This document shows, in pieces, positions 16,060 through 24,283 of a DNA stretch of 64,000 nucleotides. Origin of the DNA: CBDIHH01 sp965279095 (GTDB lineage: Bacteria > Pseudomonadota > Alphaproteobacteria > Caulobacterales > Caulobacteraceae); NCBI GenBank assembly GCA_965279095.1, contig CBDIHH010000002.1:124001-188000 (forward strand). The letters are read 5' to 3'. How positions within the stretch are numbered: the first letter of the stretch is position 1; each line of letters starts with the position of its first letter. Both the position numbers and the translations under genes were made by a program. Below the pieces are notes generated by a model. It had not been told where the DNA came from, did no database searches, and worked only from the letters and a program-made list of their open reading frames with translations.

Positions 16060-17436
16060 CTACAGCGGGGCCGTCATCAGCTCACGATAGGCCAGCCACC
16101 AGTTCCACTGGGTGTCGTCCTTGGTGAAGCCTTCGTAGACCAGGGCCGGACCGGGCCAGTCGGCCTTCTTCGGCTCGGTGCAGATCGCCTGGTATTTCAT
16201 GGTCACGCTGCGGGCGCGGGCGCCCTTGGCGGTCTGGGTCATGTGGGGCCAGGTGTCGGAATCGTCCTGCTCGACCATGCCGGAGGTGCCGAGCATCCGC
16301 ACCGCGAACTGCAGCGCCTTCTGCTTGTGTTCCTCAGGGGCGTCCTTCTCGGCCAGGACGAAGTTCATGAACTCCAGCTCGTCGGGGCCCTTGGGGATGT
16401 AGGTGTGCAGCGAGGTGACGCCGATGATCTCGCCGTCCAGCTGCGGCACATAGATGAAGGCGATCAGCACATTGGGGAACATGCCCCCGACCTGCGGCGG
16501 CGAGTCGACCAGGAGTTCCAGCTGCTCGGGCGTCAGGTTGCGCATCAGCTGCGGCAGCATGTCCTTGGTGATGCCCGGCGGCGGCACGATGGACAGCTTT
16601 TCCTCCAGGGTCAGATTGCCGTCGCGGAAGGCCTTGGCCTGTTTGAACTTGTTGGCCACCGGCATGCAGCGCAGGGCGTGGCCCTGGAGCGAGCCCACTT
16701 CGGTGCCGTACATGGAGGTGGTCAGGTCCCCGTCGCCGAACTTGGCGAACTCGCCCAGCCAGCGGTGCAGGGTCAGGGTGTGGAAGCCGTCGGCCGCGGA
16801 CTGTTCGCAGGCGGTCTTCCAGTTGGCCTTGATGGTGAAACGCTGGGGCGGTCCAAGAACCTCCAGGCCGCTGTCGGTGCGGCAGAACAGCATGTCGTAG
16901 TACCACTTCATCTCGCCGAGGAACTCGTCGAAGGACGGGCCTTCCATGTTCCAGGTGGCGAAGATCAGGCCGCCGTAGATGTGCGAGCGCGCCTTCACCA
17001 GGCCCAGCTTCTCCTTGGGCAGGATATCGCCGTGCATCTTCTCACCGGCCACCGGGGCGCCGATGAAGTCGCCGTTCGTCTTGAAGGCCCAGCCGTGATA
17101 GATGCAGGTATGGACGTTGGCGTTGCCGGCGTCACTGGTGCACACGCGCATGCCGCGGTGCGGGCAGACGTTCAGCATCACATTGATGTCGCCGTCCCGC
17201 TGGCGGGTGATCAGCACCGGGTCAGAGCCCATGTTCCGGGTGATGAAGTCGCCGGCGTTGGGAATCTCGCTCTCGTGGCCCAGCAGCAGCCAGGTGCGGC
17301 CGAACACCTTCTGCATCTCAAGGTCGTAAAGTTCCGGATCGGACAGGACGCGCAGCTGCACCTCTCGCGTCTCGAGATCGATAAGGTCGCCGATGGCGGT
17401 GCCGTCCTTGAGAGTCGGGATGGTGCGGTCGAGCAT
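16060..17436 (-). CDS. Aromatic-ring-hydroxylating dioxygenase, Rieske alpha subunit
   Basis: Catalytic subunit that inserts dioxygen into an aromatic ring to give a cis-dihydrodiol. 458 residues. The [2Fe-2S] Rieske ligands are Cys91-x-His93 and Cys111-x2-His114 (CPHRGM, CIYHGW). The mononuclear iron ligands are His219 and His224 in the D-G-F-H-x4-H motif (bridging Asp216) and an Asp near 392 in EQDDSDTW. CCGGAGGAT precedes ATG 17436. Divergent from the ferredoxin gene with a shared control region. No reductase gene is present in the window. Length and the beta partner point to a true ring-hydroxylating dioxygenase rather than an alpha-only O-demethylase. Confidence 0.95.
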   Translation of the reverse strand: MLDRTIPTLKDGTAIGDLIDLETREVQLRVLSDPELYDLEMQKVFGRTWLLLGHESEIPNAGDFITRNMGSDPVLITRQRDGDINVMLNVCPHRGMRVCTSDAGNANVHTCIYHGWAFKTNGDFIGAPVAGEKMHGDILPKEKLGLVKARSHIYGGLIFATWNMEGPSFDEFLGEMKWYYDMLFCRTDSGLEVLGPPQRFTIKANWKTACEQSAADGFHTLTLHRWLGEFAKFGDGDLTTSMYGTEVGSLQGHALRCMPVANKFKQAKAFRDGNLTLEEKLSIVPPPGITKDMLPQLMRNLTPEQLELLVDSPPQVGGMFPNVLIAFIYVPQLDGEIIGVTSLHTYIPKGPDELEFMNFVLAEKDAPEEHKQKALQFAVRMLGTSGMVEQDDSDTWPHMTQTAKGARARSVTMKYQAICTEPKKADWPGPALVYEGFTKDDTQWNWWLAYRELMTAPL

Positions 17437-17488
17437 CTGGGAATCCTCCGGTACGGCTGCGCCGCCGCTTAATTTCGAACAGATATGG

Positions 17489-17534
17489 CATTTCTGTTTA
17501 GGAAATGCAATTCTGGAGGCCAGATAGAATTCTG
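17489..17534. promoter_or_regulatory. Divergent operator region, Rieske / ferredoxin operons
   Basis: An AT-rich island with three palindromes: CATTTC-N7-GAAATG (17489-17507), ATTCTGG-N3-CCAGAT (17510-17525) and AGAATTCT (17527-17534). The half-sites resemble the TTCTG/CAGAA boxes elsewhere. The island sits between two divergent starts (17436 and 17628), so one regulator could control both operons. Confidence 0.55.
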
Positions 17535-17627
17535 ATATCGAGCGCTGGTTTCTCGTGTCAGATAGATTTTGCCGAACGATCGCCCCCGTGTAGTTTGAGG
17601 GGCGCGCGGCGCGGAGGAGACAAGAGT

Positions 17628-17858
17628 ATGGCGGTGGACAGTTCGCCCCCCGCGGGCAGCCTGAGGGTCACGATCGATCGGACCGCCTGTTGCGGCTACG
17701 GCGCCTGCAAGGACATCTGCCCGGAAGTCTATCAGCTAGAGGGCGGCCTGGTCGTGCTGACCATGGACGTGGTCCCGCCCGAGCTGGCCGAGAAGGCCAC
17801 CGACGGGGCGGACTCCTGTCCGCAAGCCGCCATCGTCGTGGAGACAATAGGCGCATGA
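17628..17858 (+). CDS. Ferredoxin, [3Fe-4S] or atypical [4Fe-4S] type
   Basis: 76-residue electron carrier. Cys21, Cys27, Cys31-Pro and Cys64-Pro are placed as in one-cluster ferredoxins, but the second Cys of CxxCxxC is Tyr24 (C-C-G-Y-G-A-C), a pattern seen in [3Fe-4S] ferredoxins that serve P450s and some Rieske dioxygenases. It opens the operon divergent from the Rieske genes and is the likely donor to that dioxygenase; the P450 at 47290 could share it. ATG 17628 follows GGAGGAGA; longer upstream reading in the same frame is not convincing. Confidence 0.92.
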   Translation: MAVDSSPPAGSLRVTIDRTACCGYGACKDICPEVYQLEGGLVVLTMDVVPPELAEKATDGADSCPQAAIVVETIGA

Positions 17859-19222
17859 CGGCGGCGCTGGGCGGCGTGGCGGCCCGGCCTGAGCGCGGCG
17901 GCCGTCTGGCGCTGGCGGCCCTCAGCGTCCCCCTGGCGTCCCTGTCCCTGCCGCTGGTGGTGATGATTCCCGCCTACTACGCCCAGGCCCTGGGCCTGCA
18001 GCTCGCGGTCATCGGCGCCATCTTCACCGTGGTGCGCATCCTGGACATCGTCGTCGACCCCCTGTTGGGAGCGGCGATGGACCGCACCCAGACCCGGTGG
18101 GGCCGCTATAAGCCCTGGCTGATCCTCGGCGCTCCGGCGCTGATGCTGGCGGTCTATCTGCTGTTCATGGCCAAGCCGGGCGTCGGCCCCGCCTATCTGG
18201 CGATCACCCTCACGGCGGCCTTCCTCGGCTGGTCCGTCCTGTCCCTGGCGCAGCTCGCCCTCGCGGCCGGCCTGACCCAGGGCTATGACGAGCGCTCCGG
18301 GGTCTACGGCTGGCTGCAGGGCGGATTCCTGCTCGGGACCGTGGCGGTGATGGGCTTTCCGCTGCTGATGGCCCGGCTCCATTCGACGATGCCCCCGACC
18401 CAGCTGATGGGCTGGGTGATCATCGTGCTGATGGCGCCCGCCGTCCTGCTGGCCGCCTGGCGCATTCCCGAGGCGGCCGCGGCGGCCCAGCGTCACATCG
18501 TCAGCGTCCGCGAATACCTGGCCGTGGTCGGCCGCCCCGCCGTGCTTCGTCTGGCCGCCATCGACATCCTGTTCGGCCTGGGCTTCGGCTCGGCCTCGGC
18601 GGTGATGGTGTTCTTCTTCACCGCGGCCAAGGGGCTCGACAAGAGCATGGTGGGGGTGATCCTGATCTCGCAGATGACCACCGCCATGGTGACGGTGCCC
18701 CTGGTCGCCCTCCTGGCCCGCAAGTGGGGCAAGCATGTCGCGCTCGGCGTGTCCGGCGTCCTGGCGGCGGTGGTCAGCGGGGTGTTCCTGATCCTGCCTG
18801 ATGGGAACCTGCTGGCCGTGTGCCTGGCGATGATGGCCTGGGGCCTGTCCTACGCCGCCTTCACCCTCCTGCCGCGCTCGATGATGGCCGACGCCGGCGA
18901 CGAGCTGCGGCTGGATTCCGGGTCCGACCAGACGGGGGTCCTGTTCGCCCTGCTGATCTCCAGCTGGAAGCTCGGCGGCGCCCTGTCGGTGGGGCTGTCC
19001 TTCCTCGCCCTGGCCCTGGTCGGCTATCAGCCCACCCTGGCCGGCGGCAATTCGCCTGAGGCGATCCGCGGCCTGCAACTGGTCTTCGCCGGCCCTTCCG
19101 CGGCCCTGTTCCTGCTCGGGGCCTGGCTGTCGTTCACCTACCCCCTGACGCGCGCCCGCCACGACGCGGTGCGGGTCGCCCTGGGCGAGATGCCGCCCGC
19201 TGCGGGAGCGCCCAACGCATGA
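17855..19222 (+). CDS. MFS transporter, GPH-like (melibiose-carrier) family
   Basis: 455-residue integral inner-membrane protein with about 12 hydrophobic segments. The first loop DPLLGAAMDRTQTRWGRYKPWL is the GPH/MFS_2 signature (long stretch not needed beyond DRTQTRWGRYKPW). The family moves sugars or organic acids by cation symport. ATG overlaps the ferredoxin stop (ATGA) and its own stop overlaps the next SDR start, so it belongs to the ring-cleavage operon. It probably carries the pathway substrate or an intermediate across the inner membrane. Confidence 0.88.
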   Translation: MTAALGGVAARPERGGRLALAALSVPLASLSLPLVVMIPAYYAQALGLQLAVIGAIFTVVRILDIVVDPLLGAAMDRTQTRWGRYKPWLILGAPALMLAVYLLFMAKPGVGPAYLAITLTAAFLGWSVLSLAQLALAAGLTQGYDERSGVYGWLQGGFLLGTVAVMGFPLLMARLHSTMPPTQLMGWVIIVLMAPAVLLAAWRIPEAAAAAQRHIVSVREYLAVVGRPAVLRLAAIDILFGLGFGSASAVMVFFFTAAKGLDKSMVGVILISQMTTAMVTVPLVALLARKWGKHVALGVSGVLAAVVSGVFLILPDGNLLAVCLAMMAWGLSYAAFTLLPRSMMADAGDELRLDSGSDQTGVLFALLISSWKLGGALSVGLSFLALALVGYQPTLAGGNSPEAIRGLQLVFAGPSAALFLLGAWLSFTYPLTRARHDAVRVALGEMPPAAGAPNA

Positions 19223-19974
19223 GCCAGCGGTTGCAAGGCAAGGTGGCCCTGATCTCGGGGACAGGCGGCGGGCAGGGGCGGGCGGCGGCCCTGCGTTTCG
19301 CCGCCGAGGGCGCCACGATCGCCGGCTGCGACGTGAACGCCGAGACGGATGCGGAGACCGCGGACCTGGTGCGCCAGGCCGGCGGCCGGATGACCACCGA
19401 GGTGCGCGATCTGGGCGATCCCGATCAGGCCAGGGACTGGGTCGAGACGGCCGCCGCCGCGTTCGGACGCATCGACGTAGTCTACAACAACGCCTCCGCC
19501 GCCCGCTTCGGCACGGTGCCGGACATGACGGTGGACGACTGGCGGTTCACCATCCGCAACGAGCTGGACCTGGTGTTCTTCACCAGCAAATACGCCTGGC
19601 CGCATCTGGCCGTGCGCGGCGGGGTGATCATCAACGTCGCCTCGGTGGCCGGCTGGAAGGCGTCGCGGGGCAACGGACTCAGCGCCCACGCCGCCACCAA
19701 GGGCGCGGTCATCGCCATGACCCGGCAGTTCGCCATCGAGGGCGCGCCGGCAGGGATCCGCGCCAACAGCATCAGCCCCGGCTTCATCATCACCCCGGGG
19801 ACGCGGGCCTTCGCCGAGGATCCCAAGATCCGCGCGGGCCTGATCGCCGGCATACCGCTCGGCCGGCCGGGTGAAGCCGAGGACGTCATCGGCATGGCCG
19901 CCTTCCTCGCCAGCGACGAGGCGTCATTCATCACCGGCGCCGACATCATCATCGACGGCGGCCAGACCGCCTGA
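19219..19974 (+). CDS. SDR family oxidoreductase with His in place of catalytic Tyr
   Basis: 251 residues, Rossmann fold with SGTGGGQGRA dinucleotide motif, NNAS strand and IDGGQTA C-terminus. Ser142 and Lys161 of the catalytic set are present, but the Tyr of YxxxK is His157 (SAHAATKG). Position in the operon, two genes before the extradiol dioxygenase, would suit a cis-dihydrodiol dehydrogenase, but the altered residue makes that uncertain; the two canonical SDRs downstream are alternatives. Confidence 0.88.
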   Translation: MSQRLQGKVALISGTGGGQGRAAALRFAAEGATIAGCDVNAETDAETADLVRQAGGRMTTEVRDLGDPDQARDWVETAAAAFGRIDVVYNNASAARFGTVPDMTVDDWRFTIRNELDLVFFTSKYAWPHLAVRGGVIINVASVAGWKASRGNGLSAHAATKGAVIAMTRQFAIEGAPAGIRANSISPGFIITPGTRAFAEDPKIRAGLIAGIPLGRPGEAEDVIGMAAFLASDEASFITGADIIIDGGQTA

Positions 19975-20003
19975 GCGGTCGCGCGAGCCTCACGGAGCAG
20001 CAC

Positions 20004-20924
20004 ATGGACATTCGCGGCATCGGCTACCTCGGCTTCGAGAGCCCCAACATCGCCGCCTGGCGCGACTACGGCCCCGAGGTCCTGGGCCTGGCCATCGCCC
20101 CGTCGCCGGACGACGAACCGGACTCGCTCTACCTGCGTCTCGACGATCGTCGCTACCGCTTCGCCTTCCAGCCGGGGCCGATCGACAAGCTGGCCTACAT
20201 AGGCTGGGAGGCTGTGGGCCGCCTGGCTTTCGAGGACGGCGTGCGCAAGCTTGAGGCCGACGGCGTGGCGGTTGAACGGGCCGACGACGCATTGAAGGCT
20301 CGGCGCGGGGTCCGCGATCTGGTCCGCTTCAAGGACCCGGTGGGTTATCAGCACGAGCTGTTCTACGGCCACAAGGGCGAGGCCGGATCGTTCGTCCCCG
20401 GCCGCCGCCATGGGGGCTACAGCACCGCCGAGCGCGGTTTCGGGCACCTGGTGGTGATCACGCCGGAGTACGGCGACGCCCTGCACGACTTCCTGATCAA
20501 GACCATGGGCATGCACTGGTACGGCTCGGGCGCCGGCAAGGGCAAGACCGGGTTCTATCGGGCCCGGCTCAACACCAAGACCAGCCATGACATCGGCTAT
20601 GGCCTGGCGCCCGGTCGCATGGGCATCCAGCACATCGGCCTGCTCACCGGCGACATCCGCGACGTGGGCGAGACCTGGGACATCGTCAAGCAGCGGCAGA
20701 TCCCGGTGCAGATGACCCTGGGCCAGCACACCCAGGATCCGCACTTCTCCTTCTACCACTTCAGCCCGTCCGGCTTCGCGGTGGAGGTGATCGCGGAACT
20801 GACCCCCTGGCCCGGCGACCCCTTCGAGCTCAATCCCGAACGGCTCAGCTTCTGGGGCCATGAGCTGGTCGGCCCGATCCTGGGAACCAGCGTGCGCACC
20901 CCTGAAGATCTGAAGACCGCCTGA
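20004..20924 (+). CDS. Type I extradiol catechol dioxygenase (VOC fold, BphC-like)
   Basis: Meta-cleavage of a catechol-type intermediate. 306 residues in two VOC modules; the C-terminal one is catalytic. The Fe(II) ligands His148 (GFGHLVV), His210 (GIQHIGL) and Glu261 (FAVEVIAE) and the second-shell His195, His242 and Tyr251 line up closely with BphC. This makes the ring-cleavage chemistry firm, while the size of the catechol (monocyclic, biaryl or fused ring) is unknown. It lies in the same operon as the ferredoxin, transporter and SDRs. Confidence 0.93.
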   Translation: MDIRGIGYLGFESPNIAAWRDYGPEVLGLAIAPSPDDEPDSLYLRLDDRRYRFAFQPGPIDKLAYIGWEAVGRLAFEDGVRKLEADGVAVERADDALKARRGVRDLVRFKDPVGYQHELFYGHKGEAGSFVPGRRHGGYSTAERGFGHLVVITPEYGDALHDFLIKTMGMHWYGSGAGKGKTGFYRARLNTKTSHDIGYGLAPGRMGIQHIGLLTGDIRDVGETWDIVKQRQIPVQMTLGQHTQDPHFSFYHFSPSGFAVEVIAELTPWPGDPFELNPERLSFWGHELVGPILGTSVRTPEDLKTA

Positions 20925-20974
20925 CCCCGCGCGCCGGCCCAAGCGCCGTCGCCAACAAGAAGAGGAAACACGTC

Positions 20975-21787
20975 ATGGGCTTGCTGGATGGCAAGGTCGC
21001 CCTGGTCACGGGCGCCGGGGCGGGCATCGGCCGGGGCATCGCCCGGCGCTTCGTGCGCGAGGGCGCCGCCGTGGTGATCGCCGAGTTCAATGAGGAAACC
21101 GGGCCGGCGGTGCTGAACGAGCTCACGGGCGAGCTCGGCGGCCGCGCCGTCTATGTGAAGACAGACGTGCGCGACAAGGCCCAGGTCCTCGCGGCCGTGC
21201 AGGCGGCCGTCGATCAGTTCGGGGGCCTGGATATCCTGGTCAACAACGCCTTCATGCTGACCCCCAAGGTGCTGCTCGAGCACAAGACCGACGAGATGCT
21301 GGACAACACCCTGCACTCGGCCCTGTGGGCGGCCTGGTGGGCCATGCAGGCGGCGCGGCCGATCATGGCCGAGCGGGGCGGCGGCAGCATCATCAACTTC
21401 TACTCCATCGACGTGGAGAAGGCCGCATGGCTGAACTCCGACTACAATATCGTCAAGTCGGGCCTGCGCGGCCTGACCCGCAGCGCCGCCCACGAATGGG
21501 GCCGGTTTAACATCCGCGCCAACCTCATCGCGCCGACCGCCATGGGCACCTTCTTCCAGAAGATGGCCGCGGAGCACCCGGGCTTCGAGGAGGCGGCCGC
21601 CAAGCGCAAGCCGCTGCTGCGCAACGGCGACCCCGAGGAGGATATCGCGCCCGTCGCCGTGTTCCTGGCCTCGGAGATGTCGCGCTACGTCACCGGCGAA
21701 CTGATCAATGTCGACGGCGGGCTGCACATGCCCGGCTACGATTCCCGTCCGCCCAACCTGGCCGAGATGGAACAGCAGGGCGGCTGA
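20975..21787 (+). CDS. SDR family oxidoreductase
   Basis: 270 residues. TGAGAGIGRGIA binds NAD(P); NNA at the fourth strand; Ser in FYSIDVEK; catalytic DYNIVK (YxxxK) is intact; C-terminal NVDGGLHMPGY extension. GAGGAAAC-type ribosome-binding site before ATG 20975. Canonical enzyme, 51 nt after the extradiol dioxygenase; a candidate dihydrodiol or alcohol dehydrogenase. Confidence 0.9.
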   Translation: MGLLDGKVALVTGAGAGIGRGIARRFVREGAAVVIAEFNEETGPAVLNELTGELGGRAVYVKTDVRDKAQVLAAVQAAVDQFGGLDILVNNAFMLTPKVLLEHKTDEMLDNTLHSALWAAWWAMQAARPIMAERGGGSIINFYSIDVEKAAWLNSDYNIVKSGLRGLTRSAAHEWGRFNIRANLIAPTAMGTFFQKMAAEHPGFEEAAAKRKPLLRNGDPEEDIAPVAVFLASEMSRYVTGELINVDGGLHMPGYDSRPPNLAEMEQQGG

Positions 21788-21815
21788 GGCCGGCTTCGAC
21801 AGACCTGGGGAGACG

Positions 21816-22649
21816 ATGATGGCGTTACTTGACGGCAAGGTGGCCCTGGTCACGGGGGCGGCGGGAGGCATCGGGTCGGAAACCGCCCTGGCCCTGGCCG
21901 AGCAGGGCGCGCGGGTGGTGCTGACCGACCTGAAGGCGGAACTGCTGCAGGAGGTCACCGACCGCCTGAAGGGGCAGGGTCATCAGGTCGTCTGCAAGGT
22001 GGGCGACCTGACCCTCGAGGACGAGGTCCGGGCCGTGGTCGCCTTCGCCGCCGAGACCTGGGGCGGGGTCGACATCCTGGACAACAACGCCGGGGCGACG
22101 GGCTTCTCCGCCCGTGACCTCGACGTCACCGAGATGCCCATCGAGATGTGGGACCAGGTCCAGGCCATCAACAGCCGCGGGCCGATGCTGTTCTGCAAAT
22201 ATGTCGTGCCGCAGATGCTGGAGCGGGGCGGGGGGTCGATCATCAACATCTCGTCCGGCCAGTCCCTGTCCGGCGACGTCAGCAACATCGCCTATGCGGC
22301 CGGCAAGGCGGCGGTGAACGGCCTGACCCGTCACCTGGCCACCGCCTATGGCCCCAGGGGAATCCGGGTCAACGCCATTGCCGCCGGGCTGATCGTGCAG
22401 CCGGGGACCGAGGCGCGACTGCCGCAGAAGGTGCGCGACATCTTCCTCGAGCACTGCCTCATCCAGCGCCTGGGCACGCCGCGCGACATCGCCAGCATGG
22501 TGGTCTATCTGGCCTCGGACCTGGCGGCCTACATCACCGGCCAGGTGATATCGGTGGACGGCGGCATCCTCGCCCACATCCCCACGGTCGCCGAGATGCG
22601 GCCGATCATCGACGGCATGAAGGCGGCGGGCGGCGGCAAATGGAGCTGA
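21816..22649 (+). CDS. SDR family oxidoreductase
   Basis: 277 residues from ATG 21816 (GGGGAGACG upstream; ATG 21819 is equally possible). TGAAGGIGSETA cofactor motif, NNAG strand, SSGQSLSG and catalytic YAAGK. The C-terminus has an extra ~25 residues after VDGGILAH, as in the neighbouring SDR at 20975, suggesting that these two are related duplicates. The stop overlaps the start of the next SDR. Confidence 0.9.
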   Translation: MMALLDGKVALVTGAAGGIGSETALALAEQGARVVLTDLKAELLQEVTDRLKGQGHQVVCKVGDLTLEDEVRAVVAFAAETWGGVDILDNNAGATGFSARDLDVTEMPIEMWDQVQAINSRGPMLFCKYVVPQMLERGGGSIINISSGQSLSGDVSNIAYAAGKAAVNGLTRHLATAYGPRGIRVNAIAAGLIVQPGTEARLPQKVRDIFLEHCLIQRLGTPRDIASMVVYLASDLAAYITGQVISVDGGILAHIPTVAEMRPIIDGMKAAGGGKWS

Positions 22650-23350
22650 CCGGCAAGACCGTTGTCATCACCGGCGCCTCCGCGGGCATCGGCGCCGCCA
22701 CGGCGTTGGAGCTCAGTCAGGCCGGCTGCAACCTGGTGCTGACCAGCCGCCGGCTGGAAAAGCTCGAGGCCCTGGCCGCCGCCCTGCCGGGGCCCAGCGC
22801 CGTGCTGGCGGCGGACATCGCCGAGCCGGCGGTTCCGGACCAGTTGCTGGCCCTCGCCGTGGAGCGCTTCGGCCGGGCGGACGCGGTGATCAACAACGCC
22901 GGGGTGATGGCCGTGGGCGGCCTAGACACCATCGATCTCGACGCCGTCTCCTACATGATCCGGGTGAACTTCGAGGCGGTTGTGCGCAGCTCCTATGTCT
23001 TCGCCCGCGCCTTCCGCGACCAGAAGAGCGGGGCCATCGTCAATGTCTCCAGCATCGGCGCCTATCTGATCGCCCAGCGCGCGGGGGTCTATGGCGGGCT
23101 GAAGCACGCCCTGGAGGCCTTCACCGCCTCCCTGCGCATCGAGCTCGCCGGCACGGGGGTGAAGTGCGGCACCGTCGCGCCCGGCTCCACCGCCAGCGAG
23201 ATGTACGAGACCATGATGGCGGGGCGCCCCGAGGCGCGAGAGGTGCTGGAGCCGGAGGATATCGCCAAGGCGATCCGCTTCATGCTGGAGCAGCCTGACC
23301 GCGCCAACATCGCCCGCCTGGCGCTGTTCCCGCAGACCGAGGCGCACTGA
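22640..23350 (+). CDS. SDR family oxidoreductase, classical
   Basis: 236 residues with TGASAGIGAAT, NNAGVMA, NVSSIGAY and YGGLK. The first codons (MELTGKTVVITG) are read in a different frame within the last 10 nt of the preceding gene, so translation is coupled. It resembles the YdfG-like branch that reduces 3-hydroxy acids or ketones. Third SDR in a row in this operon. Confidence 0.88.
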   Translation: MELTGKTVVITGASAGIGAATALELSQAGCNLVLTSRRLEKLEALAAALPGPSAVLAADIAEPAVPDQLLALAVERFGRADAVINNAGVMAVGGLDTIDLDAVSYMIRVNFEAVVRSSYVFARAFRDQKSGAIVNVSSIGAYLIAQRAGVYGGLKHALEAFTASLRIELAGTGVKCGTVAPGSTASEMYETMMAGRPEAREVLEPEDIAKAIRFMLEQPDRANIARLALFPQTEAH

Positions 23351-23362
23351 GCACCGACTGAC

Positions 23363-24277
23363 ATGAAGACATTTGACCTTGATCTCGCCGTCGTCGATCA
23401 CGCCGGCTTCGGCGAGCCGCTGACGATATCCGCCACCCTGTTCGCGCCCGAGACTCCGCCGGACGGCCCCCTGGAGCTGTTGGCGTGCCTGCACGGGGCC
23501 ACCTACACCCGCTACTATTGGGACGCCCGGGGCGCCGGGGATGGAGGCTACAGCTTCGCCGAGGCGATGGTCGCGCGCGGCCGCCTGGTGCTCACTCTGG
23601 ACGCCCTCGGCATGGGCCGCAGCAGCCAACCGGCCCGCGAAGACAGGATGTCGGTGGCCATCGGCGCGGGCGCGCATCATGAAGCACTGACCCAGGTGCT
23701 GGCCGACCTCGCCGGCGGCCGCTTCGGGCCGCAGTTCACCGGACGGCCTGTGCGCGTCACCGGCGTGGGCCATTCCATGGGCGGCATGCTGACCATCGCC
23801 CAGCAGGCGGCGTTCGGCGGGTTCGACCGCACCGCCATTCTCGGCTGGACCAACATCGGCCTGACCCTCAGCGATGAGACCCAGGCGCAACTGGCCGCCG
23901 ATACGGTGGCGTCGGGCTATGTGCCGGGGGACCGGGACATGATGCGCCCCTTCTACCACGCGCCCGACGTGCCGGCCGAGGTGATCGCGGCCGACGACGC
24001 CCAGCAGTCGACGACGCCCGCGAGCTACGGCCGCAGCGCCATCCAGCCAGGGGTCGTGGCGGCCGAGGCGGCAGCCATCGCCACGCCCGTCTTCCTCCAC
24101 TACGCCGCCGTGGACGTCAGCCCCGATCCACACCGGGAAGTGGCCTGTTTCCGCGGCTCGCCGAGCGTCACCCTGACCCTATTGCCGGGCTCGGCCCACT
24201 GCCACAACTTCGCCGCCACGCGGGCGAGGAGCTGGGACGATCTGGATCGCTGGATCTCGGCGACGCCGGTGGCGTAG
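23363..24277 (+). CDS. Alpha/beta hydrolase
   Basis: 304 residues. Nucleophile elbow GVGHSMGGML, probable acid in VDVSPD and catalytic His in GSAHCHNF. Its place at the end of the extradiol-dioxygenase operon suggests a C-C hydrolase for the meta-cleavage product or an esterase; the cap sequence does not let me decide. It ends 6 nt before the convergent SDR. Confidence 0.85.
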   Translation: MKTFDLDLAVVDHAGFGEPLTISATLFAPETPPDGPLELLACLHGATYTRYYWDARGAGDGGYSFAEAMVARGRLVLTLDALGMGRSSQPAREDRMSVAIGAGAHHEALTQVLADLAGGRFGPQFTGRPVRVTGVGHSMGGMLTIAQQAAFGGFDRTAILGWTNIGLTLSDETQAQLAADTVASGYVPGDRDMMRPFYHAPDVPAEVIAADDAQQSTTPASYGRSAIQPGVVAAEAAAIATPVFLHYAAVDVSPDPHREVACFRGSPSVTLTLLPGSAHCHNFAATRARSWDDLDRWISATPVA

Positions 24278-24283
24278 GCGAGT

